A stretch of DNA of 64,000 nt from contig OY856188.1 in NCBI GenBank assembly GCA_963693315.1, positions 156,444,720 through 156,508,719 of the forward strand, read 5' to 3'. This document shows positions 23,714 to 35,434 of this stretch, in pieces. Numbering within the stretch: position 1 is the stretch's first letter; each line of letters begins with the position of its first letter. A program made the position numbers and the translations under genes. Below the pieces are notes generated by a model, which was not told the origin of the DNA, did not search any database, and saw only the letters and a list, made by a program, of their open reading frames with translations. The DNA comes from Diogma glabrata (lineage: Eukaryota; Arthropoda; Insecta; Diptera; Cylindrotomidae).

Positions 23714-24634
23714 TTGTTAAATTCAAAAAAAGCTAACTTATTCGCTAAACGCTTTGCTCTGAACTCCACTGTTTTGGAAACTCCTAAAGAAATACCCCAA
23801 ATCCAGTCTTCAAGAGTTAATATGAATGAAGTCCACTTCAAACCCAAAATAGTCGCCAAACTTTTAAAGGGGTTAAACATCAACAAAACCTCAGGAATAA
23901 ACAATATTCCACCCATCATTTTAAAAACATTTTCTAAAGAACTTGCACCAACTTTAACTAAAATATTCTACCAATCCTACAAATATGGTATATTTTCCTC
24001 GTGCTGGAAGTTGGCAAATGTCCAGCCCGTCCCCAAAAAGGGACCAAAATCCGATATCTCAAATTATAGGCCAATAGCTTTACTATCGGTCCTATCCAAA
24101 GTCTACGAGCATTATATTAATACACAAATTTCAAAATTTCTGGAAGTAAATCATTTAATAGCCGACAGCCAGTACGGTTTTCGAGACAAAAGATCAACTA
24201 CCGATCTATTAAACTATGTAGCGCATTGTTGGAACAGCAAACGTGATAAAAGTGGTGAAACAGACGTTATCGCTTTAGACATCTCCAAGGCATTCGATCG
24301 AGTCTGGCATGCCAACATGATCCATAAGCTCGTTGCGTATGGTTTTCATCCCTATATTGTGAAGCTGATTCAAAATTTTCTATCCAACCGATACATTTCG
24401 GTCTCCTTAGACGGATTTTCTTCTGAGTCTAAACTAATTAACGCTGGTGTACCTCAAGACTCAGTATTGTCCCCAACCCTATTTTTGATTTATATCCACG
24501 AATTGTTGAAAATCACCAGTAACCCAACAAATAGTTTTACAGATGATAGTAATCTGCACAAGCCGTTCAAGCCCCTTCCTTCAAAAGGTAAAATGCACGA
24601 ACGGATTAATTCGCCGGGAGAGACGCTGCCATAA
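23714..24634 (+). pseudogene. LINE reverse transcriptase, N-terminal and palm part, mutated
   Basis: Reads a LINE RT core: KKGPKSDISNYRPIALL (RT block 2), DSQYGFRDKRSTTD, the catalytic-aspartate block VIALDISKAFDRVWH, then GVPQDSVLSPTLF and FTDDSN. RT copies LINE RNA onto nicked target DNA. Two key motifs are altered: the usual GVPQGSVLSP has Asp for Gly, and the catalytic FADD box is FTDD. The frame is then lost at about 24610. It begins with no ATG; the frame simply opens at the truncated 5' end. Dead copy. Confidence 0.75.
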
Positions 24635-24636
24635 AC

Positions 24637-25310
24637 GTGAATAAAGACCTAAAAAATGTCGCCGATTGGGGTGACCAAAACCTTGTCAATTTCAACTCCA
24701 CCAAAACGCAGCTGTTGATTATTTCCAGATCAAAGACCGAGTTCCCCAAAGATATTTTATTCAGTATGTGTGATGAGCCAATAGGTGAATGTAAAAACAT
24801 TCGTTTATTGGGTGTCACAGTTTCAAATGACCTACTCTGGAACGATCATGTAATGGCGATGGCAAAAAGCGCGTCTAAAAAACTCGGCCTCCCAAATAGA
24901 TGCAAAAAAATTTTCACTCTATACCAATTGCTCCATGTTTATAAGTCCTACATACGTCCCTGTATGGAGTACTGTTGTCAAGTTTGAGGTGCTGCTTCTG
25001 TTTCCATCTTGGTCCTCTTGGACTCTTCAAAAGCGGGCTATACGAATTGTGGGTGATCGAACTTTGACATCAAAACTTGATTCCCTACAACATCGTCGCA
25101 CTGTTGCTGACCTCGTTGTTTTTTACAAATATCGTCATCAACAGTGCTCAGATGAAATCAGCAGCATCATGGCTCAAAATTATTCTTAACCCCGTTCCAC
25201 GCGACAATCGGCTACCGAAACCAGTCAAACGGTCGAGATCCCACGCTGTCATACTGGCAGATCTCAGAAAGACTTCTTTATTCGAACCGCATACAAATAG
25301 AATAGTTTGA
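24637..25310 (+). pseudogene. LINE reverse transcriptase, C-terminal part, frameshifted
   Basis: A second frame carries on the same protein: LKNVADWGDQNLVNFNSTKT (the usual 'W...N...FN..KT' block after the FADD box), IRLLGVTVSNDLLWNDHV and VYKSYIRPCMEYCCQ. After a stop at 24985-24987 the C-terminal pieces QHRRTVADLVVFYKY and NRLPKPVKRSRSHAV follow in other frames. At least three shifts or stops. The RT thumb and C-terminal domain are recognisable but not translatable as one chain. Confidence 0.7.
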
Positions 25311-25490
25311 CGGAATCCTTAGTCTCAGGTGACTTCAACCCGCAGAGATTTAAAAAAAGCGTTCATCATGACCTTAGAACGCTAGTTGTTGTGGGACCTA
25401 GGTCTAGACCTAGGTCTTAAAAGGTATTTATGTGTTGTTGTGACACATATTCTAAACCCTATTACACAACACATTTTATTCAAAAAAAAA

Positions 25491-26867
25491 AAATTAATTA
25501 ATTGCACACAATTGATATAATGATTAGTTTCGATTCGATTCGATCAAAATATTCAAGATATTCAATCCTTTCAAAATACTGCGATATTGACAGAAATAAA
25601 CACAGCAACAGAAACAGTAAATCAAATTCAATCTCAAATATTCAATCAAATATTCAATCCTTTAAATAACCACCACCTGTAGGTGACCACCGAAACTTAT
25701 TTACTTACAGTCCTAGTGATTGAAAACATTTTCAGTCACTACTTAGAAAAGGTTTCTCTTTCACATAGGTTTTACTATATATTAAAATGACATTTTCGTA
25801 GCTTAAAATAAAAAATAAAATAAATAAATAAAAAATAAATTTCAAAACCATGGTGTGGTAAAGTTTGCGTTTTGTTAAGCACTAGATATCTATCAAACAA
25901 TAATTGTGAGCGAGAAAAACACTGATTTTTGATATTTCCATTTTTTTACCTATAAATTTCAAGTTATCTTTTAAACAGTTTAGAATATAGAATTAAGTTT
26001 AAGAATACGAACTCGCATTGAACTGATATAGGCGTACCTAAGCAGATCATTGACAATGTACTTGTTATTTTTGTCCGACGACGTTTATTTTCATTAAAAA
26101 ATGTTGTTTATTATAGGAATTACAGCATTTGACACGCAAACACATATAAATCTTTTGAGGCATGGGTACCACCATTGAATAAATATCTAAGGAAGAAAAA
26201 CTAAACTTTTTGAGTGAAGCATCTAATTTGTAGTATTGGTGCGTTTGATGGTGTTTGTATTTAATCGTAGGGAAGTACTGTGTATAATTTGTATATACGC
26301 AAACATAACTTAAGTGGCAGTGTGACGAAGGATATTCTGGGGCACACCACTTTTGTGTCAAAAATTTGTCTTTATGTTCCTTCGTCCCAAGATTCCGAAT
26401 TCCAGTTTATTTGAACATTTTTTTTCATGTCTCATGACATTCCATTTCTTAAAACCTTATGTCTATATTTCCGTTTTGCTAATAACGCAAAATGGCATTA
26501 GTCTAAATTATAAAATTTTCCCACATTTCGTTTTCTATAAATTTATCAGAAAACAATGAATATAAAACCATGGATTAACATAAGTTTAATCCAATTTCAT
26601 TTTATAAAATTCTCATTTTTTTTTTGTCTTTTCTTCATAAGTCTGAAATTCAGCCTTTCATTTTTTTTTTGTAACTAAATAAGTTTTTCGTTTAATTGTG
26701 GGAAAGTTTCCACAATTTGATTCAATTTCTGGAATTCCGTTGGTTTTTTCTTCTGTTTTCTCGTTGTTATTACTTTCGCTAACTAAGGGCATTTTTTTTT
26801 TTGTAAAAAGCTCATATTAAACCGAGGTTTCGAGGAAAGCGAGAAAATGGTTGGTCGGGACTGGCGA
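25491..26867. other. Noncoding stretch
   Basis: No supported gene. Short open frames at 26065-26361 (minus) and 26353-26559 (plus) show no domain. Many T-runs occur near 26600-26800. Confidence 0.4.
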
Positions 26868-26997
26868 TTAAGTTGTTGATGAGTCGGGTCGTGTATTGTA
26901 GAAAGTTTTCTTCTTTCTTTTTTTTTGTTTGAGTAAATTTTGTGGTTCGGTTTGTTTTAGTAATTTTTTATGTTACTTTTTTTTTGTAATATTGATG

Positions 26998-27590
26998 TTA
27001 AGAATTTAGTTCTGTTTCGTGTACGTTTTGATAATTAATTGTGTACTTAGAAAAATTATGTTCTAAAGAATATAAAAAAAAAATACCAGAACCTGTTAAG
27101 AATTTAGTTCTGTTTTGTGTACGTTTTGGATAATTAATTGTGTATTTAGAAAAAATTATGTTCTAAAGAATATAAAAAAATAACAGAACCTGTTAAGAAT
27201 TTGGTTCTGTTTTGTGTACGTTTTGATAATTAATTGTATACTTAGAAAAATTATGTTCTAAAGAATATAAAAAAAAATACCAAAACCTGTTAAGAATTTA
27301 GTTCTGTTTTGTGTACGTTTGGATAATTAATTGTGTATTTAAAAAAAAATTATGTTCTAAAGAATATAAAAAAAAATACCAAAACCTGTTAAGAATTTAG
27401 TTCTGTTTTGTGTACGTTTTGGATAATTAATTGTGTATTTAGAAAAATTATGTTCTAAAGAATATAAAAAAAATACCAGAACCTGTTAAGAATTTAGTTC
27501 TGTTTTGTGTACGTTTGGATAATTAATTGTGTATTTAGAAAAAAATTATATTCTAAAGAAAATAAAAAAAAAAATAATAAAAGAATACCA
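26998..27590 (+). repeat. 98-bp tandem array in the 5' LTR (about 6 units)
   Basis: Each unit carries GTTAAGAATTTAGTTCTGTT, GTGTACGTTTTGATAATTAA and ATTATGTTCTAAAGAATATA. The starts are near 26998, 27096, 27193, 27289, 27388 and 27486. Shorter degenerate versions follow to about 27750. The 3' LTR has eight full units. Confidence 0.85.
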
Positions 27591-27949
27591 AAACCGTACG
27601 TTTTGATAAATAATTGTATATGTAGGAAAAATTAGGTTCTAAAGAAAATAAAAACAAAAATAAAAGAATACCAAAACCGTACGTTTTGATAAATAATTTT
27701 ATGTTTAGAAGAGATTATGTTCTAAAGAACATAAATGAATACCAAAGCCAGTTGAGGTTAAGAATCTTTTTGTGTTTAAGTTAAAGATTGCAAATATATG
27801 TTCCTACGGTAGAAATACAATTGTGGGGTTTTATTGGTTTTTTATTGAGAAAACCGTGGAGGTGCAACCAGAAGGAAAAGGGGAAAAACGGGTGAGTTTA
27901 GTTTTAAGGTTTAATGTTTTAAATGATAATAAAAAGAAAAAGGAAAAAA

Positions 27950-28150
27950 TATATAAGTAGATAGTAGTAAGGATGCCGCTAGTAGTGTGGTCTGAGGCCA
28001 CGCTAGAGCGGAGATGGTTCTGTCTATGTAAGAACCAGGAAGCTTAGGTTGTTTAAGCTTCCTGGTTCTTACATAGACAGAACCATCTCCGCTCTAGCGT
28101 GGCCTCAGACCACACTACTAGCGGCATCCTTACTACTATCTACTTATATA
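27950..28150. repeat. Perfect 97-bp palindrome unique to the 5' LTR
   Basis: Arms 27950-28046 and 28054-28150 are exact reverse complements around GGTTGTT. The left arm is shared with the 3' LTR (40790 onward). The right arm is absent there, where GAAGCTTAAACAACC runs directly into CTAGAGGGAACATGC. So the right arm is a secondary inverted duplication. Confidence 0.9.
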
Positions 28151-28413
28151 TTTAGGGAACTCTAGAGGGAACATGCTTCAACGGAAAGGTATGGTAGGGT
28201 CGGAACGTAGTTCTTCTTTCATTGGGGTTAACATTTATACCGCTTACTACTAGGACTGCTTAGTTACTGGACAACCCACGACCTAATATACATCTGAGCG
28301 AAGTCGAAAAAGCGGGTCCGGGTACTAACTAAGCAGACAAAATCTTTAACGTTAGTTAGTGCAATCTTTGCTTCCATCTGGAGGTAATATCTTGCACTAC
28401 TCAATCGTTTCAG

Positions 28414-28429
28414 TGGCGCCCAAATAAAG
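28414..28429 (+). promoter_or_regulatory. Primer binding site, tRNA-Lys type
   Basis: TGGCGCCCAAATAAAG immediately follows the 5' LTR. The TGGCGCCCAA core is complementary to the 3' end of tRNA-Lys, the primer used by many retroelements. Complementarity beyond ten bases is weak. Confidence 0.75.
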
Positions 28430-31166
28430 CTCAATTATTCATGATCCGAACGAACGGGAGGATCATGTGTCTAACCCGTAGGTCTGTTGACGGGGTTCTC
28501 CATCATACCTGAATGTCATCCAATAATACACTTTCAAGTGGGATGATCAACGTGTATGGTGGATTGTGTTCTAATTTATCTTGAGTGTTCTAAGTTCTTG
28601 ATGATGTCAGGCAATCAGCTGATCACTGATTTTGTTGGAGTCGTCGAGCTGGGAGCACTATGTTTTTCTTTCGGTTTTTTTTTCTGAGGACAGCGTGGTT
28701 CTCCAGTTGTTGAATAGCTTCGAGATGCTTCATCGCGGACATAGCCAGCGTAAAGTTTTGTTTTTTTGGTTGGTTTTTTTTGGTTTTAGGTTAAGGTTAT
28801 TTATTGGCCGTTGAACGAGTTTGCTAGGCTGTAAAACGTAGTTTTATCGCGGACACGTCCGGTTTGTGTTTTGTGTTTAGTTTTTTTTATTATAACAGCT
28901 GTAGTTTTGTGTCTGCTAGGTCAGTGAAACATCTCGAAGAGTTACTGTGCGCAAGAGGCTCTATTGTGGCAAATTTCAATGTCGGTTGCCGTTGAACAGA
29001 GCATCTTGGGTTCATAAGTGGGTTCTCATCGGTGTGGTCCAACAGTACGGCTGCTTCCGCAGTACACGTAGACCACAGCTAAAAGCTGTTGCCTGTCATC
29101 GAGAGAAACCATTATTCCTGAACTCCTAATACTCCTTCCCTATCCTAAACTCCTTGGTCAAACCTTATATTCGACACTGGAGTGACAGCGCTGAAAAGTT
29201 GTAATCATATTTTAATTGTTTTTAGTTTTCGGTATCATTCTCTTTTAAAATTGTTTTGTTCTTATTTCTGGACCAGTCAACCACCCCGAGTTCTAAAGGA
29301 ACTAGACTTACTTTATTTTAGTTACATTTCTCAAAGTACCATTATCATTTTCAGATGTTGAAAATTTTGGTACATGAATTGGAACTCTCTTGTATATATT
29401 TTGTTGCGTAATTTTTATCGTTTACCAATCTTCTGTTTGGTCCAGAGCTCCCTTTAGATGTTCTTGCTTACCTGGCTTTTCCGTAAACCATGTTCGCTCA
29501 GAATATAGGTTTAAGGTTTCATTTATTTTTAAAGTAAATTTTAATTTTTGGTTAATTTTGTAGTTTAATAGATATATTTTTGTTTTGGTTATCATAAATT
29601 TATGTACTTAATAATAATTTTGGATTTTTTTTAGAGAAGTGCTTTACAAAATTTTCTTGCGTTTTATTATAATTAATAAAGGAATAATTAATAACTCAAT
29701 AAATGGTTCAGATTTTGAGAAAGCAACTTGTCGTCAATTATTCATAAGATTGGTTGTTTTTAAGAAATTTATTTTGTTATAACTAGGTTTAGTAGTTTGG
29801 TCTAATTTGTTTCTTTTGATTGTATGTATTGTTTTATATAAATTCTAAAAGTTGGTTTTATTTTTTTTTGTTAATTTTTAATATAAAAACAGAAACAAAA
29901 CAAAGGGAAACCCCTATATAGTACTTACCCACACACTAAGTTTGTAAATTTAAATCAAAAGGAATGGAAATTCAATATTAATCAAATATCAATATGAATT
30001 CAATTTAAATTCAATATCAATTTAATCCAAGCTAAATATCTTTAAATTTTAATAAACATTCAAATAAAATTTTTTTTCTCATTTTTTTTAATTAGCAAAA
30101 TTAAACATTGTTTTATCTAATACATAGTATGAGATATGAGTAGTGATTAAACAACTGAAACATTTCAATGAAATATTTCATTTGATATGTTTCATTTCTG
30201 AAATATTTCAACAAAATAAGTTTCATGCTTGAAATATTACATAAAAAAAAGAAACATTAGATTTTTCAATTTCATTTTTTTTTTCTCTATAACTATAAGA
30301 AGGTAATCAATTTTAGTGATATCTCATTTTCCAAAATTGAATTATATATCTGTGGATATAGTCAACATAGAATTTGTTAATTATATTATTTAAATTTTAA
30401 TAAAAACAAAACATTTGAATCGGATATGCATCTATTCACTCATGAAGTCTTGTTTCATTCTCAAGGTTAGACGCGTTTCATTGAAGAACAAACTTGCTCA
30501 AATTCACTTTCATCTACACTACCTCCAACAAGATTTGTTTATATTTTAATTATTTCAAGCTTCGTCCCAAAACCAGAAACCCTTATTAACATTTGCAGAT
30601 ATTTCCTGTAAGGCTGCATACCAAACGATATGAGATAAGCTGAAAGCAGCTAAAATTAACAACAAAAGTCAAGCCAAGCTCTCAACACATACTGCGATAT
30701 CAACGCAAGGTCAACACACCGCTATTCAAACAAACCATTCCAATCCAATGTCAATCATATATAGATTTAAGAGTGCACGAAACTGCAAATAATTTCATTA
30801 TGACGAATGGAAATAAAAGAAACCAATAACCTAGTTATAACAATTGGTCAAGTTCAAGTTGTAACACTGAATTGCAGTTGTGTTTACGTTGTGAATTGTT
30901 TTATTAATCTCAGGCTTCATATTACCCTGATAAAATTCTTACAAATATTAACTGTGTTTGTTTTGAAATAACAATTTATCTTTATATTGTAGAATCGTTT
31001 TAATGTAATTGAATGGATGTTTGAATGGAATGATTTTAATATATTTTGATTTCGTTAATTTAGAAATATAATAGGAATTTATTTTGTTTGGTTGCTTGGT
31101 TTTGGGTTTGAAGCTTTATAGGGGTTGTCTTCAAATGTTAATAAGGGCGGATTTGTTTTATTAACG
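28430..31166. other. Leader and noncoding region; no recognisable gag
   Basis: 28430-29180 is GC-richer with small open frames (28632-28814, 28947-29129) but no CCHC knuckle or gag-like domain. 29200-31100 is strongly A+T-rich. A good 3' splice-site-like run, CCACTTCATTTCTTTTAG, ends at about 31187, just before the glycoprotein ORF, and could serve a spliced env-type transcript. Confidence 0.5.
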
Positions 31167-32388
31167 CAACCACTTCATTTCTTTTAGAATACACCTAACA
31201 AGCAAGTTACAACTTCTATACTGCAGAAACGCCGTTGGGATATTACCTTCTCCAAACTATCTACGTACAACCATTGGGTTGGAAACGTTGGGTTGTGGTT
31301 CTTGTTTGTATTCTACTCAATGTGTGTGGTGGTTTTGGCAGATACAACGTTCAATCAGGCCTAACATTATTGTATACGAATCCACACTGGAATCTTGGGG
31401 TATAACGATGCGGGCGACTCTCTTGGATCCCGCTGGGATTTTATTGAGTGACAATACCTACCGATTCACCCCTAATAACAATAAGGCTAATTTAATAGAT
31501 GGGCAGTTGACTGGAATTGAGATGCCTATCATATTATCCAGTTTTAGCTATAATCAAATCCACATCCCTAACACGCTGGTTAAGAATGGTAGCGATATTA
31601 CCCATGTAACTGTTTCTCCTCTTAATTTTCCAGTCATCGGGTTGATAGGGGAATACCAGATAAGCTTGACTGAACCAAGTGAGATATATCCAACGTTTGC
31701 GGTTAGCTGCGTGTCCATGGGGTGCATTACCAGATGTACCTCGCCAGAACAGGCCCTACATAGATTCGCCAACTCTACCAAACCCCACGTTCAGGCCATA
31801 CTCACGAATATTATGCACAATGACGGAAGGATAATAACCAGTAGCCGAACACGGGGCATATTGCGGATTGATATAGGTAACGTGGACCTCACCAGTTTGT
31901 ACATAGTTCGACCTTTCTGCAAAATCAACATAGTATACACTTATGGATGCATTGGCTGCTCCATGCCACCCTACATAATTGTGCAGGCCACTGAGATCAA
32001 AAGTACAGGGAATGTGGAGTATGTAAGCAACTGTACCATGACGCAATCCACCTTCCAATGCAATATTAATCGGTACATAATGTATTTGGATGGCGTCCCT
32101 GAGTACTGTCAGGTGGATGTACCCACCCTGAATGCTAGTTTTTCATTTAAGGTGGAATATGAATATACTGGTAACCTGGTAAGACTGGGCCTGAACACCT
32201 TCACCGCGGAAAATAGTTGGGTTGACACTGTCAAAGCGGCTATTTATAACCCTAATTTTATCAATAAGTTAGGTATTGGTATTATCTCTTCTACTTTGAT
32301 CACTACTAGTATGGTGGCGTTTGTCAAAATTGTTACATACATTATCGTTAATAGGAGGACGAGAGAGGTTGCGGCTGGCACAGCTTAG
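31167..32388 (+). CDS. Class-II-like membrane glycoprotein (tentatively phlebovirus Gc-like env)
   Basis: The frame is open from about 31167 but has no ATG before 31408, so its true start, perhaps a spliced exon, is unknown. A different frame over 31188-31362 encodes a hydrophobic run (WFLFVFYSMCVVVLA) that could be a displaced signal peptide, suggesting a frameshift near 31340. The protein has paired cysteine clusters (SCVSMGCITRC and YGCIGC followed by a C-x-C-rich stretch), N-glycosylation sites and a C-terminal membrane segment (ISSTLITTSMVAFVKIVTYIIV) with a short basic tail. This layout resembles the domain III and stem region of bunyavirus Gc-type fusion proteins, which some retroelements use as env. 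It may be N-terminally truncated. It lies before pol, where gag is expected. Alternative: an unrelated captured membrane protein. Confidence 0.45.
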
Positions 32389-32698
32389 TACCCGATGTTT
32401 TTTAATCTCATACGTGTTCCCCTCCCCTCTCCTTTCCTTCTTTCCTTTTCTTTCCCTGCTCCTATCCACGCATTTGGAAATGTTCAGGTTACTAGCCTTT
32501 TTAATCACTATATCTGAAAACTCTTCGGATTAGATTGCATTTTATTCATGTTTTTTTTTCCCTGCTTTCAGCTTCAATACGTCACCTGGTTTCACCTGTA
32601 CCCAGTCATATCATCCATATACATTAATTTTAGTTTAGTATATAACATTATTCAAATTAAGTCTATTCCTTTTTATCAGTGCATTTTGTTGAAAATTA

Positions 32699-32728
32699 AG
32701 AAAAGAAAAGAAAAGGGGAAGAAAATAA
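32699..32728 (+). promoter_or_regulatory. Polypurine tract-like stretch after the glycoprotein ORF
   Basis: A 30-base run of A and G with one T near its end, containing AAGAAAAGAAAAGGGGAAG, lies 310 bp after the glycoprotein stop and just before the open pol frame (from 32741). In intact elements such a tract directly precedes the 3' LTR; here no LTR follows. Confidence 0.4.
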
Positions 32729-32740
32729 ACCGAAGCCTAA

Positions 32741-34810
32741 CTGTCTAACCTGTTAGGGAAAAGCGAGAGGGGAGATGAGTGGAGCGTCTCATCTCCCGAA
32801 ATCCCACTCCAGCTCCCCTCCTCCCACAACCGAAGCAAGTGCGAACACCGACCCAGAGCTCTATCGTCGGCAGCCCAAGGGATGGAACTTCCCACCCCTC
32901 GGTTAACCACTCCCACAGAACCCCCGCTCCCGTCCACATCCCCTTCCTCACGATCCTCTCGGCGTAAAGCACTGTATTTTAAACAACGAAAAACCCAAAA
33001 ATTGTTGGTGACTGCATCCATTTTGAACCTCACCCCCGGAGACGATAGGCCATACGCCGACGTGCAAATTGCCGGAATAGCTTTCAGAGGCTTACTTGAC
33101 AGTGGGGCGAATATAACGGTGCTTGGAAGTGGTGCGTTAAAGTTTCTGGAAGACACTGGGTTGAGATTATGCGGATCTCCCACCTTTATCTCAACGGCAT
33201 GTGGATCTCAACGGCAAATAATCGGTCATGTTCGTACCCTAGTTGAATTCGATGGCAAGTCTCGAATCATGTCAATTTATCTCGCACCCAGCTTGCAACA
33301 AAATTTATACCTTGGAATTGATTTTTGGAAAAACTTTGGGATTCAACCCCATCTTGTATGCGAAGTCTCCCCTATCGAGGCGCCCTCAATGGCTTCTAAT
33401 CAGCACCTATTGACTCGATCGCAACAACAGCAACTCGATGGAGTGGTTCATCAGTTTCCTTGTTCTAAGCGGCTTGGTCTTGGTCGTACGTCCCTCGTCA
33501 CGCATGCTATAGACACTGGAGATGCTACTCCAGTGAAACATCGTTATTATGCGGTGTCCCCCGCAGTACAGGTTGAGATGTATCAAGAGCTTGACCGCAT
33601 GCTGGAACTCGGTGTTGTCGAAGAAAGCAGCAGTTCATGGAGTTCTCCTATGGCCTTGGTTCGGAAGGCCAACGGTAAAGCCCGTCTATGTCTAGACGCC
33701 CGTAAATTAAATGAGGTTACCCGAAAAGATGCGTATCCGCTTCCTATTATTGACAGCCTGCTCAGCCGGTTGGGAGAGACTCAATACATTTCAAGTATTG
33801 ACCTGAAAGATGCCTTTTGGCAAATTCCACTTGATTCCACCTCTAGAGACAAAACTGCCTTCACTGTACCAGGACGACCATTGTACCAGTTTACTGTAAT
33901 GCCATTCGGTTTGTGCAACGCCCCTCAAACCTTATGCCGGTTAATGCACAAGGTAATTCCCCATCAACTTCACGATCGAGTATTTGTGTATCTCGAGGAC
34001 CTGCTGGTAACCTCTTCAACCCTTGAGGAGCACCTTCTCCTGCTCTCTGACGTAGCAGCGCGACTTAAAGGTGCAGGTCTCACCATCAATGTAGAGAAAT
34101 CCAAATTCCTCCTTAACGAGATCGAGTATCTGGGGTATGTGGTTGGCCATGGCGTGCTACGTGTCAACCAAAACAAAGTCAAAGTCATCATCGATTTTCC
34201 GGTTCCCAAAACCGTGAAACAAGTCAGACGCTTCCTGGGCATTACTGGTTGGTACAGACGTTTTATTGCTAATTACTCTACCTTATCTGCCAGCCTAACC
34301 GAGTTGCTGAAGAAAGACCGCAAATTTCTTTGGACTACGGATACCCAGAAAAGTTTCGACTCACTAAAAAACTCGTTGGTTACAGCCCCAGTTCTCGTCA
34401 ACCCTGATTTTACTCGTCGTTTTTATATCCAATGTGATGCTAGCTCTACCGGGATAGGCAGTGTGCTATTCCAAAAATCTGACGACGGAACGGAACACCC
34501 TTTGGCATTTATGTCACACAAGCTCAATTCGGCCCAACAGAATTATAGTGTCACTGAACTGGAATGTCTTGCAGCAGTCCTCGCCGTTAAGAAATTCAGA
34601 GCTTATGTTGAAGGACATACGTTTACCATCATCACGGATCACTCTAGTCTAAAGTGGCTTATGTCTTTGAAAGATCTATCGGGTAGACTGGCCAGATGGA
34701 GTCTTAAGCTGCAAGCTTATGTTTTGATATTGAATACTGCAAGGGAAATCAGAACATCGTTGCCGACTCCTTATCCCGGCTTAATGCTGACGAGATTGAT
34801 AGTTCAGTGA
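32741..34810 (+). pseudogene. Protease-RT-RNase H of the Ty3/gypsy-type element
   Basis: The frame is open from 32741; the first ATG is at 32882. Domain order, counted from that ATG: proline/serine-rich lead (1-50), aspartic protease with LLDSGAN (about 70-76), RT with MALVRKANGKARLCLDARKLN, SSIDLKDAFWQIPLD, MPFGLCNAPQTLCRLM and the palm motif VYLEDLLV (E at residue 372). RNase H follows, with IQCDASSTGIGSVLF, ELECLAAV and ITDHSSLKWL. The usual palm motif is YxDD; YLED replaces a catalytic Asp. A frameshift near 34720-34730 displaces the last RNase H block (VADSLSRL is in another frame). The enzyme would cut the polyprotein and copy element RNA in particles, but this copy is probably inactive. 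Confidence 0.8.
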
Positions 34811-35411
34811 AAGATGCCCAGGATGCCGTGATGAATTTGGATCTCTCTTCCGAACATTTTAAGGACCCAGAGTACCTAGCGCTACGACCCCACGCAGATT
34901 CTAATGTCCGAGAGGTAGATGGTCGTATTTACATACAAACTAACATTGGGTTGAAACACCTGGACAAAGAAGAACACTGGCGACTCATGGTCCCCATTCC
35001 AATGCGAAATTCTCTCATCTGTCAAGCCCATAATCCCCCTCTTTCGGCTCACTTAGGTGCAGCCAAACTCACCGATAAACTACGGCGTATGTTCTTTTGG
35101 CCATCTTTAGCTCGAGACGTTAAAGAATATGTACGGAACTGTCAGTCATGTCGGATGAATAAGTGCGCTAATGACACACTGCGGCCACCAATGGGTCAGG
35201 AAACTAAAGTATTTCGTCCCTTCCAGAGAATATATGTTGATTTTCTAGGACCCTACCCAAGATCAAAGTGGGGTAATACGCACATTGTTATCGCATTGGA
35301 TCACTTCAGCCGATTAGTGCTGACAAAACCCCTTCGACAAGCAACAGCCGCTAGCTTAGTCACCTTTCTAGAGAACGACGTTTTTAATCTCTTCGGCGTT
35401 CCTGAGTCACT
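34728..35411 (+). pseudogene. Integrase, N-terminal part (split by LINE insertion)
   Basis: Continues pol in the shifted frame. The HHCC zinc-binding part is HNPPLSAHLGAAKL with CQSCRMNKC, followed by the start of the catalytic core with the first Asp in YVDFLGPYP and IVIALDHFSR. The chain is cut after VPES by a LINE, whose 3' tail adds SLSLSL codons. The remaining catalytic residues are on the far side of the insert at 38818-39183. Integrase joins element DNA to host DNA. Confidence 0.8.
35398..35411. repeat. LINE target-site duplication, left copy
   Basis: GTTCCTGAGTCACT, repeated exactly at 38818-38831, on either side of the LINE. It encodes the PES of integrase in both places. Confidence 0.9.
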
Positions 35412-35434
35412 CTCTCTCTCTCTCTCTCTGGCGT

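Larger units (their letters stand above)
23690..25490 (+). mobile_element. 5'-truncated LINE (Jockey/CR1-like superfamily) with 3' tail
   Basis: Carries the RT part of a LINE ORF2 in several frames, then a noncoding 3' end with GGACCTAGGTCTAGACCTAGG, TTAAAAGGTATTTATGTG, TGACACATATTCTAAACCC and an A-run at about 25485. The same tail marks shorter copies at 10068, 12190, 14925, 18335 and 42487. It lacks the endonuclease, so it is 5'-truncated as is usual for LINEs. No target-site duplication was established. Confidence 0.75.
26868..28413 (+). repeat. 5' LTR
   Basis: Starts TTAAGTTGTTGATGAGTCGG and ends CAATCGTTTCAG, directly before TGGCGCCC. Contains six copies of a roughly 98-bp tandem unit and a perfect fold-back duplication not present in the 3' LTR. 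Single-base differences from the 3' LTR include TGTGGGGTTTT against TGTGGCGTTTT. Confidence 0.8.

Noticed and set aside
26998..27590. CRISPR-like array of 98-bp repeats
   Set aside because: The units are contiguous tandem repeats without unique spacers, inside a eukaryotic LTR.
27772..27960. 62-codon frame present in both LTRs (also 40603-40791)
   Set aside because: It recurs only because the LTR is duplicated; no recognisable domain and an AAAAGAAAAAGG-driven Lys-rich end.
28632..29129. Two 60-codon frames as a gag gene
   Set aside because: No CCHC knuckle or capsid-like region, interrupted by stops, composition like a leader.
32737..33183. 148-codon minus-strand frame opposite the protease start
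   Set aside because: Shadow of the protease-RT gene on the plus strand; no domain.
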